A stretch of DNA of 36,797 nt from an uncultured Oscillospiraceae bacterium (GTDB taxonomy: Bacteria; Bacillota; Clostridia; Oscillospirales; Ruminococcaceae). The stretch spans positions 1 through 36,797 of the forward strand of contig USLH01000002.1 of assembly GCA_900555435.1 (NCBI GenBank). Direction: 5' to 3'. A model generated the notes under the pieces. That model had not been told where the DNA came from, ran no database searches, and saw only the letters and a program-made list of their open reading frames with translations. Of the stretch, positions 22,059-30,121 are shown piece by piece (within the stretch, counting starts at the first letter, position 1; each line of letters opens with the position of its first letter). The translations under genes and the position numbers were made by a program.

Positions 22059-23753
22059 ATGACAGGGTTTGCTGATTGGCTGTCTGCACTGGGGGAACAT
22101 TTTTATCTGATCCTCATCGGTTGCGTGGAGCTGGTGACGGCCGTGCTTTTGTTCGGGCTGTTCCTGCGGAGAAAGTCCCGCCGGGCGTCCCGGTCGGCTC
22201 ATAGCGGGGAAGAGGCTCTGCTGCAGGCCATGGATCTGGATCCGGATGCGGTCTATCTGCTGGTGGATCGGACGAACCTGCTGGCTGTCCGCTCCGCCGG
22301 GAATATCGAAGAACTGTTAGGGGTCACGCTGGAGCGACTACAGGAGGATATCGACTGTCTGCTTGCGGATCTTGCCACGCCGGACGAGGGGCGGAAATTC
22401 CGTGCGGCGTACAGCAGCTGGGACGGGGCGGAGCCCCTGTCGACGGAGGTGAAGACCAGCGGGGGAGAGTGGATCCGGGAAACAGTGATCCGCTGTCCCG
22501 ACGGAAAGTACGACCTGTTCTGCTTCCTGCGGAAAACGGAAGATCGGAAGCGTCTGGAGGAGTATCAGAAAAAACTGGATCAGGCAGAGGAAGCCAGCCA
22601 GTTCAAGACCAGTTTTCTTTCCCGGATGTCCCATGAGATCCGGACGCCGATGAACGGCATCATCGGTGCGTTGACGCTGGCGGAGGGGAATCTTGAGCCT
22701 GACGCCCCCGCCATGCAGTATCTGGATAAGGCCAGCGAGCTTTCCGACCACTTATTATCGCTGATCAACGACATTCTGGATATGTCCCGGATCGAGGCGG
22801 GCAAGGTCGAGCTGGAAGCCCGTCCCTTCAGCCTGCGGAAATTGGGGCAGCGGCTTTCCGATATGTTTGCTAAAACGTTGGAGGCGAAGGGAGTAGCCTT
22901 TGCCGTCCGTTATGAAGAGATGACGGTGGACTGGGTCGTAGGCGACGGCCTGCGGGTCAGCCAGGTCATCATCAACTTCCTTTCCAACGCTGTGAAATTC
23001 ACAAGCAAAGGCGAAGTGACCGTCACCTTCCGGCAGATGCTTCTCTGCGACGGTATGGCGGATCTGATGATCCGGGTCCACGACACAGGCATCGGTATGG
23101 AGCCGGAATTCCTGAACCGCATCTTCCGCCCCTTTGAGCAGGAGGATGCCAGCACCACCCGGCGCTTCGGCGGCACGGGGCTCGGCATGGCCATTGCGGA
23201 TCAGCTGGTGAAGCTGATGGGCGGCCAGATCGTGGTAGAAAGCGTTCCCGGAAAGGGCTCGGACTTTACGGCTTATCTCTCTCTGCCTGTGGCTGAAAAT
23301 GGCACGGAAAAGAACACGGAGCTTTCGGAGGAGGGCGGCTCAGACGCTTTCCGGGGCCGGAAGATCCTGATGGCGGAGGACAATGAGATTAACGCCATGA
23401 TCGCCACCGAAATCTTAAACGATATGGGCGCAGAAGTGGACATTGCAGGCGACGGCAAGCAGGCGGTGGAGAAATTTGCCTCCCGGCCGCCGGACACCTA
23501 CGACTTTATCCTGCTGGATGTGCAGATGCCGGTGATGGACGGACGGGAAGCGGCCAGAGCCATCCGGGCGCTGGATCGGCCCGATGCGGCCACGATCCCG
23601 ATGTTTGCCTTGTCGGCGGACGCTTTTACCGAGGACGAGCGTTTGTCCATTGAAAGCGGCATGAACGGGCATTTCGCAAAGCCCGTGGACTTTGTCGAGC
23701 TTCAGAAAAAGATCGGCGGATTCCTGAGCCGAAAGGAGAGTGCGGGAAAATGA
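22059..23753 (+). CDS. Membrane-anchored hybrid histidine kinase (HK-REC)
   Basis: A 564-residue sensor kinase. One N-terminal membrane segment (about 15-36) is followed by a basic stop-transfer (RRKSRRASR), a PAS-like domain (about 55-170), and a short coiled coil. The HisKA domain has H192 in FLSRMSHEIRTPMNG; the ATPase domain has N box (NFLSNAVKFT), G1 DTGIG and G2 GGTGLGMAI; the C-terminal REC domain has phospho-acceptor D487 in LLDVQMPVMDG. There is essentially no extracytoplasmic sensor, so the signal is internal or membrane-derived. Start: ATG 22059 with AAAGGAAG; the ATG at 22023 lacks a site. The stop TGA overlaps the next ATG (23750), which implies translational coupling. The divergent Hpt protein probably relays from D487. 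Confidence 0.9.
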   Translation: MTGFADWLSALGEHFYLILIGCVELVTAVLLFGLFLRRKSRRASRSAHSGEEALLQAMDLDPDAVYLLVDRTNLLAVRSAGNIEELLGVTLERLQEDIDCLLADLATPDEGRKFRAAYSSWDGAEPLSTEVKTSGGEWIRETVIRCPDGKYDLFCFLRKTEDRKRLEEYQKKLDQAEEASQFKTSFLSRMSHEIRTPMNGIIGALTLAEGNLEPDAPAMQYLDKASELSDHLLSLINDILDMSRIEAGKVELEARPFSLRKLGQRLSDMFAKTLEAKGVAFAVRYEEMTVDWVVGDGLRVSQVIINFLSNAVKFTSKGEVTVTFRQMLLCDGMADLMIRVHDTGIGMEPEFLNRIFRPFEQEDASTTRRFGGTGLGMAIADQLVKLMGGQIVVESVPGKGSDFTAYLSLPVAENGTEKNTELSEEGGSDAFRGRKILMAEDNEINAMIATEILNDMGAEVDIAGDGKQAVEKFASRPPDTYDFILLDVQMPVMDGREAARAIRALDRPDAATIPMFALSADAFTEDERLSIESGMNGHFAKPVDFVELQKKIGGFLSRKESAGK

Positions 23754-26700
23754 AACGAAAGGGAGCCCGGAAATTAGCGGTAGCCCTGCCGGCAACGCTG
23801 GCGGCGGCAGCCTGTCTTGCGCGGATCGCAGCGGAATACCAGCTCGGGAACAACTTTCAGCCCACCGTCTCCGATCGTGTACTTCAAAACAATCAGGTGC
23901 TGTTCCCGGACGACAGGGACAACACCCGCACCGATGAAAACAGCAGCGATGATTCAGATTCTGCATGGGAAAAGGACAACTCCGTCGAGGAGACCAAGCA
24001 TCCCGAAAGCGGGACAAATGCCTCCTATCTCTTTAAGTACACGGACCCTTTGCCTGACGGCAGCAAGGACGGCATCCTTCCGAATGCCCCTTCTGCTGGA
24101 GAGATCGTCAGCGGCCCGTCGGACCGGGTCTATGACATTGTAGATGACCCCGCCGATGCGGATCTGGTGATCCGGGATGATACGGTGAAGACGGATCCTG
24201 CCGATCCTTCCCAGCCGGGAGAAGACGGCTCTTCGTCCGGTTCCGGCACCGGAGGCGGAACCGGTTCGGATCCGACAGATCCTTCGCCCGGCTCTACACC
24301 CTCCAGACCGTCGGTAGGTCCGTCGGACGATTCCGGGATAACGCCCAGCTATGGCAGCTCTTCCAAGGATCCGGACGAGGGGAAAAGCTATCCGGATATG
24401 GGCGACGGCGTCAAGAACGATTTTTATGACGAATCGGTAGCGCCTGCCAACCCGGATGGGGAAGGCGTGAACGGCAGTGTGGTCATCACCCGCCCCTTCA
24501 GCTGGGACAACCTGCTTTATAAGGGGCAGACCATTACCGATCGGATGGTTTATAATGCTCTGGACACCTATGTGATGGGTGCGGACGGAGTCCGCTATCT
24601 CTGGGGTAGCGAGGAATACGGGAAGTACATCTGCATCGATGGCGTCTCTTTTGACGGAGGGGCTACCTGGGTCACGGATTTTCCTGCAAGGATCCCAGCG
24701 GATATGGACAGCAACGAACTGCAGATCCGGTCGTATTACCGGTTCTCCACCAAAGGTGAGTGGACGGAGCGCATGATCTCCTACTATCTGGAGGACAGCC
24801 GGGTGATGATTTTAGGAGAGCGCCTGAAGGAAGCAAATACGACCATCACTCCCTCCCTTCTTTTAAACGACGGCGGAATCAACCAGTATTTTGGCGAGGG
24901 CCATCAGGTCAACCTGCTTTACTACTTTTTTGCTTACTTTGAGCAGCGGGGCGAGTGCGGCCGTTTAAGCGCCCTTCTTCCCGGATGGGAGGAAAACGGC
25001 AAGCAGGTTCCGTGGTTTTACACCGTAAATGCGGGACGGCATGTGATCGAACCTATGACCACCGTGCCGCTCAGTGACAATTATGTCGTGGAACTGGAGC
25101 TCCGGTGGATGTCCGAGGATCTGGAGGTGGGGTTTCAGCATCCCCACCTTTCGTATCTGCAAACCTTGGTGGATTACGAAGGCGGCGAGCTGATCCAGGG
25201 ACGGGCTACCCGGTATGTGGAGCAGTTGTCCGTACCGAAATACATTCAGGCCATCGCCTTACATTCGGACGCAAGGCTGCTGATCGATTATCTGGTAATT
25301 CCGGATACGGTTCTTTACATCGACGACCTGGGCGAAGGGCTGACGGTTTACGAGGGGTACGAAGTCAGTTCCGACAATCCCTTCTATGCTTCGGACGAAG
25401 GCGTCCTTCTCAACAAAGACAGGACAAAGATCCTGGGGATCCCCACCCGGTTCACCTGGCTCACGGTTCCGGAAACGGTAACGGAAATTGATTTTCCCGG
25501 CAAAAACGCTCTGGAGACCCTGCGACTGGAAGCGACGACCATGGAGACGATGCCGGAGGTTTCTTTCGGAAAGCTCAACTCCGGGTGCAAGATCATTGTA
25601 AACGATGACCTGCTTTCCGATTTCCTTATGGAAAACCGCGGGGTCATCGAAAAAAATCAGCTGCAGGTCGCTTCCGTGGCGGATCCGGAGCTTTCCTACA
25701 CCATCCGTGGCGGGCTTCTGATTGACAGCAGAGGGGCTCTCTGTTCGGTCATCAGCGCTTCCGGTACGGTGAACCTTTCGGGGATCATCAGCAGCATCGG
25801 CGCCAATGCCTTTGCCGATGCGCCCGGCATTCGGGAGCTGGTACTCTCCAAGGACGGCAGCATCGTGGAACTGGAGCCTGATTCCCTGGCGGGAAGCGGC
25901 ATCGGGACCATTTACTGCTACACGCAGGAGCAATATGACGTTATTATGCGGGGGCTTTCCGGGGCAAATGCACCGCAGGACGTGAATGTCCGGCTGCTCC
26001 TGACCTCCCGGGAAGGGTTTGTTTACGGAAACGGGATCTTAGTTTCCGCACCGGCAGATCTGAAGAAATTTTACGGCACCGTAACGGCGGAGGATGGCAC
26101 TCCGGTGACCATCAACGCCATTGGGGGCGGAGCCTTCTCCGGCTGCGAGCAGCTTATCTGGGTGGTTCTGCCGGAAAGCGTCAGCACCATCGGTGCTGAC
26201 GCTTTTGAGGGCTGCACTTCGCTGGAAGGGGTGCTCATCGATGCGAAGGACTACATTTCCATCGGGAACGAGGCGTTTGAAGGGTGCAGCGCCCTGCGCT
26301 TTGTAGCATCCAACGCCCAGCACGGCATTCTGGAAGACGGCTACGACTTTTCTATCCCGGATACCTATTGGGAGAATAACGTTTACCTGTTTGCTCCTAC
26401 CGGCTGCGTTGGCTACACCGGCAATTGGACGTGCTTTGTAGCGGAATCCGGCGTTTATTCCTATACGCTGGAGGACATCGGTGACGGCGGGAAGATGCTT
26501 TACGGTACCGACGCAGAAGGCACCCCGTGGCTTGGGATCCGCTCCGGTTCCGAGGTAGCGGATGAAGTGAAGCTCCTGACCTCCACCACTGAACTGTTCC
26601 TCTTCTCCATGGCGCAGACTTCCTCGCCTTCGGGTGGCTTCACCGTGAACTGGGACGAGCTGCCGGAAGGGCTTTGTCTGGGTGGAGGCTGCCTGCGGGA

Positions 26701-27865
26701 TTCGCAGATCAGCGGCGATCTGGTTCTGGGGCAGAACTACCGGATCGGCAATTCCGCCTTTACTGGCTGCACCGGGCTTACCAGCGTTGCGATCCCCGGT
26801 GATCAGGTTGCCCTCGAAGAGATGGTATTCTCTTCCTGCTCGAACTTAAAAACCGCCTACATCGGAAAGCTCTGGAACGATGGAGTGATCTACAGTGGCA
26901 TTTTCAGCGACTGCAACGCCCTGACTACCGTGACGTTGGATTCGGACACGGTTCCGCCCGGTGTTTTGGGCAGTCTTGTACCTTTCCGGTTCAACCTTTC
27001 CTGGACCCAGCAAGAAGAGCAGGAAAAGCTGCAGCTCATCGTTCCCGAGGAGATCCGGGAGGATTACGTCAAAGAATGGCGGTATCTGGCTGTCGGCCAG
27101 TTCGACGCCTTGGGACAGACCGCTTACTGGCGTCTTCGGAACGACCTTCGGGATGAGTACTTCATGAATAATTGGACGTTCCCGGAGGACGACGTGGTGG
27201 ACACCATGATAGAAGAAAGGCTGTTTGCGGCGGATAATTACCTGAGAGGTATTTTGGGGCTGGAACCGGTCGAGGAAGTAACGGATCTTTATCATTACGA
27301 TGTGTTTAACGAGATCGTTACTGTTCGGGCGACGGTGCCGAGCCTTACGGACGCAAAACTTACGAAAGAGGAGCTGGGGCTCGCCAACACCGAGTGGAGC
27401 ATCGGCTACCTTGCCTCCGGTACATTCAGCCGCAGCACGCAGCTGCAGAGTGTCTGGCTTCCCGATACCCTGCTGGGGATCGAGTCCGGTATCCTGACCG
27501 GAGTGGAAAGCGAACGTGTGACTCTTACCTTTACAGGAGAGACTCCGCCGGAGCTGACCGGCTGCTCGCCGGAAAGCCCCTTCACTTTCGGGATCGAGGA
27601 CAGCCGGGTGCGGCTGGTCTTTGAGGAAGGTGCCGATCCGGCGGAATACATCCGTTCGTGGCTCTTTGCCATGGCGGGATACGACAATATGTCGCAGATG
27701 CGCCGACTGATCAGCGCTGAGCTGCAGGGAGATTCCGAAACGGCTCCTACCGAGGAAGAGGTAACGAAGGTCATCGAAGAGCGGCTGATCCAGGCGGAAA
27801 ACCGGCTTCGGGAGATGATCGGCATGGATCCGGTGGATCAGGTGGAAGATATGATCGGGCTTTAG
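23750..27865 (+). CDS. Giant exported leucine-rich-repeat (BspA-like) protein
   Basis: A 1371-residue protein. A basic start (MKRKGARK) and hydrophobic segment (about 9-24) form a signal peptide or anchor. A low-complexity D/S/P/G-rich linker spans about 55-215. A globular middle follows (about 235-510), then scattered BspA-type repeats (LRR_5), for example GGGAFSGCEQLIWVVLPESV, IGADAFEGCTSLEGV, IGNEAFEGCSALRFV and IGNSAFTGCTGLTSVAIPG, between about 560 and 1060. The C-terminus holds two copies of a unit of about 115 residues (about 1058-1181 and 1255-1371) with IEERLFAADNYLRGILGLEP and IEERLIQAENRLREMIGMDP. No LPXTG or SLH motif is seen. BspA-like proteins bind host or microbial surfaces. 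The stop is TAG; the same frame continues with 28 coding-like codons to 27952. Confidence 0.8.
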   Translation: MKRKGARKLAVALPATLAAAACLARIAAEYQLGNNFQPTVSDRVLQNNQVLFPDDRDNTRTDENSSDDSDSAWEKDNSVEETKHPESGTNASYLFKYTDPLPDGSKDGILPNAPSAGEIVSGPSDRVYDIVDDPADADLVIRDDTVKTDPADPSQPGEDGSSSGSGTGGGTGSDPTDPSPGSTPSRPSVGPSDDSGITPSYGSSSKDPDEGKSYPDMGDGVKNDFYDESVAPANPDGEGVNGSVVITRPFSWDNLLYKGQTITDRMVYNALDTYVMGADGVRYLWGSEEYGKYICIDGVSFDGGATWVTDFPARIPADMDSNELQIRSYYRFSTKGEWTERMISYYLEDSRVMILGERLKEANTTITPSLLLNDGGINQYFGEGHQVNLLYYFFAYFEQRGECGRLSALLPGWEENGKQVPWFYTVNAGRHVIEPMTTVPLSDNYVVELELRWMSEDLEVGFQHPHLSYLQTLVDYEGGELIQGRATRYVEQLSVPKYIQAIALHSDARLLIDYLVIPDTVLYIDDLGEGLTVYEGYEVSSDNPFYASDEGVLLNKDRTKILGIPTRFTWLTVPETVTEIDFPGKNALETLRLEATTMETMPEVSFGKLNSGCKIIVNDDLLSDFLMENRGVIEKNQLQVASVADPELSYTIRGGLLIDSRGALCSVISASGTVNLSGIISSIGANAFADAPGIRELVLSKDGSIVELEPDSLAGSGIGTIYCYTQEQYDVIMRGLSGANAPQDVNVRLLLTSREGFVYGNGILVSAPADLKKFYGTVTAEDGTPVTINAIGGGAFSGCEQLIWVVLPESVSTIGADAFEGCTSLEGVLIDAKDYISIGNEAFEGCSALRFVASNAQHGILEDGYDFSIPDTYWENNVYLFAPTGCVGYTGNWTCFVAESGVYSYTLEDIGDGGKMLYGTDAEGTPWLGIRSGSEVADEVKLLTSTTELFLFSMAQTSSPSGGFTVNWDELPEGLCLGGGCLRDSQISGDLVLGQNYRIGNSAFTGCTGLTSVAIPGDQVALEEMVFSSCSNLKTAYIGKLWNDGVIYSGIFSDCNALTTVTLDSDTVPPGVLGSLVPFRFNLSWTQQEEQEKLQLIVPEEIREDYVKEWRYLAVGQFDALGQTAYWRLRNDLRDEYFMNNWTFPEDDVVDTMIEERLFAADNYLRGILGLEPVEEVTDLYHYDVFNEIVTVRATVPSLTDAKLTKEELGLANTEWSIGYLASGTFSRSTQLQSVWLPDTLLGIESGILTGVESERVTLTFTGETPPELTGCSPESPFTFGIEDSRVRLVFEEGADPAEYIRSWLFAMAGYDNMSQMRRLISAELQGDSETAPTEEEVTKVIEERLIQAENRLREMIGMDPVDQVEDMIGL

Positions 27866-27952
27866 AAAGCGGATCCTGACCAGAAAACCGAAGTCAAAGA
27901 AGACGCCGAAGAACCGAAAACAACAGAAGATGGGGAGGAACTGCTGCAATGA
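27866..27952 (+). other. In-frame coding-like extension after the TAG of the giant gene
   Basis: After TAG (27863-27865) the same frame reads KADPDQKTEVKEDAEEPK and on to EELLQ, then TGA at 27950-27952. This TGA overlaps the moxR ATG in the same ATGA arrangement as the kinase-giant gene junction. The acid/Lys/Thr-rich composition matches a disordered protein tail, and a spacer of this kind would not be expected to be stop-free and coupled by chance. A premature stop or readthrough are the two explanations. Confidence 0.5.
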
Positions 27953-28890
27953 TCGTAGAACAGTCCAGACAGATCCTGGAAGAAGTGAGTAAAGCCTTTA
28001 TCGGAAAGAACGACATCGTAGAGAAGGTCTTGATGACCATTTATGCGGGAGGACACGTTCTTCTGGAGGACTGCCCCGGCGTGGGAAAGACCACGTTGGC
28101 TCTGGCTTTCTCCAAAGTGCTGGGGCTCAGCAGCAAGCGGATCCAGTTCACCACCGACACCCTGCCCTCGGACATTACCGGCTTTACCATGTTCAACCGG
28201 GAGACCGGAAAGTTTGAATACCGGGAAGGCGCTGCCAACTGCCAGTTGCTTTTAGCCGATGAGATCAACCGTACCTCACCGAAGACTCAGTCGGCGCTTC
28301 TGGAGGTCATGGAGGAGCACACCATCACGGTCGACGGCGAGACTCATCACCTTCCGGCCCCCTTTATCTGCATTGCGACTCAGAACCCCTTGGGTTCCGC
28401 CGGCACCCAGCCCCTTCCGGAGTCTCAGCTGGACCGGTTCATGGTCTGTCTTTCCATCGGTTATCCTACGCTGGAAAATCAGATGAAGATCATCAACGTC
28501 CAGCGGTACCAGAACCCCTTGAACGACCTGACTGCCGTGACCACGCCTCAGAACATTCTGGAGGTGCAGGAGTATCTGGCTGCGGTGCGGCTTTCGGATC
28601 CGGTCCTGAGCTATGCCATCCGGCTTTGTGAAGCCACCCGCACCCATCCGCTGGTGAAGCTTGGTATTTCGCCCCGTGGCATTTCGGCTCTGGTGAAAAT
28701 GGCAAGGGCCAACGCCATTTTAAAAGAACGGAACTATGTGATCCCGGAGGACATCCAACGGGTCTTCGGCGACGTCTGCGCTCACCGTCTGGTGCTGCGC
28801 CCTCAGGCCAGAGTCGATGATGTCAGCGCCCGGCAGCTGCTGGGCGACATCCTGCAGCAGATCAAGCCGGATACGGCGGCGGTGCGATAA
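27949..28890 (+). CDS. MoxR-family AAA+ ATPase
   Basis: A 313-residue AAA+ protein of the MoxR branch. Walker A is CPGVGKTTLA (43-52), Walker B LLLADEINRTSPK, sensor 1 FICIATQNPLG, arginine-finger region PLPESQLDRFM, and the C-terminal lid has THPLVKLGISPRGISALV. MoxR ATPases act as chaperone-like factors for assembly or activation of partner proteins with VWA or DUF58 domains. The next gene is such a DUF58 partner. Translation is probably coupled to the upstream giant gene (ATGA overlap at 27949-27952, belonging to the extended frame), and the stop TAA is directly followed by the DUF58 ATG. Confidence 0.93.
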   Translation: MIVEQSRQILEEVSKAFIGKNDIVEKVLMTIYAGGHVLLEDCPGVGKTTLALAFSKVLGLSSKRIQFTTDTLPSDITGFTMFNRETGKFEYREGAANCQLLLADEINRTSPKTQSALLEVMEEHTITVDGETHHLPAPFICIATQNPLGSAGTQPLPESQLDRFMVCLSIGYPTLENQMKIINVQRYQNPLNDLTAVTTPQNILEVQEYLAAVRLSDPVLSYAIRLCEATRTHPLVKLGISPRGISALVKMARANAILKERNYVIPEDIQRVFGDVCAHRLVLRPQARVDDVSARQLLGDILQQIKPDTAAVR

Positions 28891-30078
28891 ATGGAAAAGG
28901 ACGGATTGGTAAGGAGTCGGGTAGGCTTTTGTCTGCTGATCGCGGTACTGGCTCTGCTGGTTTTCTTTTTCAGCACCCCGCTTCTGCTCGGTGTCCTTCT
29001 GTTCCTGCTGGTTTTCGGGGCGGCTATGGGGCTTCTTCTGCGGTTGGATGCGAAGAGGCTGAAGGTGGATTTTTCCGTCCACGCCGGCGGGCGGGAAGGG
29101 GATACGATCCCCCTGATCCTGACGGTGGAGAAAAAAGGACGGCTTTTCGTTTCCCAGAGCATTCTGGTGGAGCTGGAAGTCAAAAACACCATGTTCGGCA
29201 GCAGTTCTACTCAGGTTTTCCTCCTGACGCTTGCGGGAAAGGAAAGCCGCTATGAAACGTCTGCGGTGGCGGAGCAGTGCGGCGAAGCCTGCATTTCCTG
29301 CCGCCGGGCGGAGGTGCGGGATCTTTTGAAGCTCTTCCGGCGTCGGATCGAAGCCTTTCCGGAGATCCGGACGGTGCTTTTTCCCCATGAAACGAAGCTG
29401 GAGCTGATCCTGTCCCGGATGACGGTGGGTGCTTCTAAAACCGACGATCTGATGCAGAACCGCAAGGGCAACGACCCCAGCGAGATCTTCGATATCCGGG
29501 AATACGTTCCCGGCGACGACGTTCGTGCCATCCACTGGAAGCTGTCGGGAAAAACCGGGACGCTGATCCTGCGGGAAGCCAGCGACCCGTCCCATTACGA
29601 CGCCGTACTGCTGGCGGATCTGGGGCTTGCCAGAGAAGGGCAGCCGCTGTCGGATCTGGAACGGAACGGAGCGGCAGCCCTGTGCGTGTCGGTAGCCGAG
29701 GAGCTTCTGCGGCAGGGCATGGCCTTCTGCATGGCGATCCCCACCCCGAGCGGGCTGGAGCTTTGCGAGGTCCGCAGCGAACAGGATCTGGAGCGGGCGC
29801 TTTCGGAGTGGCTCAGCATACAGATCCGGCCGGAGAGCGGCGACGGACTCGAATTCTTCCTTTCGGAGCATCTGGAGCAGCACTTTACCCGGCTGCTGAT
29901 CGTTTCCGCCGGGTGGTATGTCCGGGATGTGAGCTCGCTTGAAAATCAGATCGGCGTAACGGTCATCAGCGCAGTGGATGCACCGAATGCGGTTTACGCT
30001 TCCATGGGAAGCAGCTGTCAGGTGGCAGAACTTCCCGCAGATCCTTCCCGGAAGGAGACCTTCCGGGTCATTTGCTGA
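28891..30078 (+). CDS. DUF58 membrane protein
   Basis: A 395-residue protein with a pair of N-terminal membrane segments (about 10-28 and 30-50), a beta-rich region (about 60-150), and the DUF58 core. The core includes the signature DIREYVPGDDVRAIHWKLSG starting at residue 201, followed by a VWA-like fold (YDAVLLADLGLA in place of a MIDAS DxSxS). DUF58 proteins are the usual partners of MoxR ATPases and of transglutaminase-like membrane proteins. The gene starts at the base after the moxR stop, so the two are co-translated. The C-terminal 130 residues (with LLIVSAGWYVRDVSSLENQI) look like a Rossmann-like extension of the VWA-type core. Confidence 0.87.
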   Translation: MEKDGLVRSRVGFCLLIAVLALLVFFFSTPLLLGVLLFLLVFGAAMGLLLRLDAKRLKVDFSVHAGGREGDTIPLILTVEKKGRLFVSQSILVELEVKNTMFGSSSTQVFLLTLAGKESRYETSAVAEQCGEACISCRRAEVRDLLKLFRRRIEAFPEIRTVLFPHETKLELILSRMTVGASKTDDLMQNRKGNDPSEIFDIREYVPGDDVRAIHWKLSGKTGTLILREASDPSHYDAVLLADLGLAREGQPLSDLERNGAAALCVSVAEELLRQGMAFCMAIPTPSGLELCEVRSEQDLERALSEWLSIQIRPESGDGLEFFLSEHLEQHFTRLLIVSAGWYVRDVSSLENQIGVTVISAVDAPNAVYASMGSSCQVAELPADPSRKETFRVIC

Positions 30079-30121
30079 AATCTTTTCCGCCTTCAGATCC
30101 GGCGGAGGAAAGGGGAACGCT

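Noticed and set aside
27863..27865. Genome-wide reassignment of TAG to an amino acid
   Set aside because: A single in-frame TAG in one core gene is not enough. The AraC gene itself ends in TAG in a sensible place, which speaks against a general reassignment, although that gene may be foreign.
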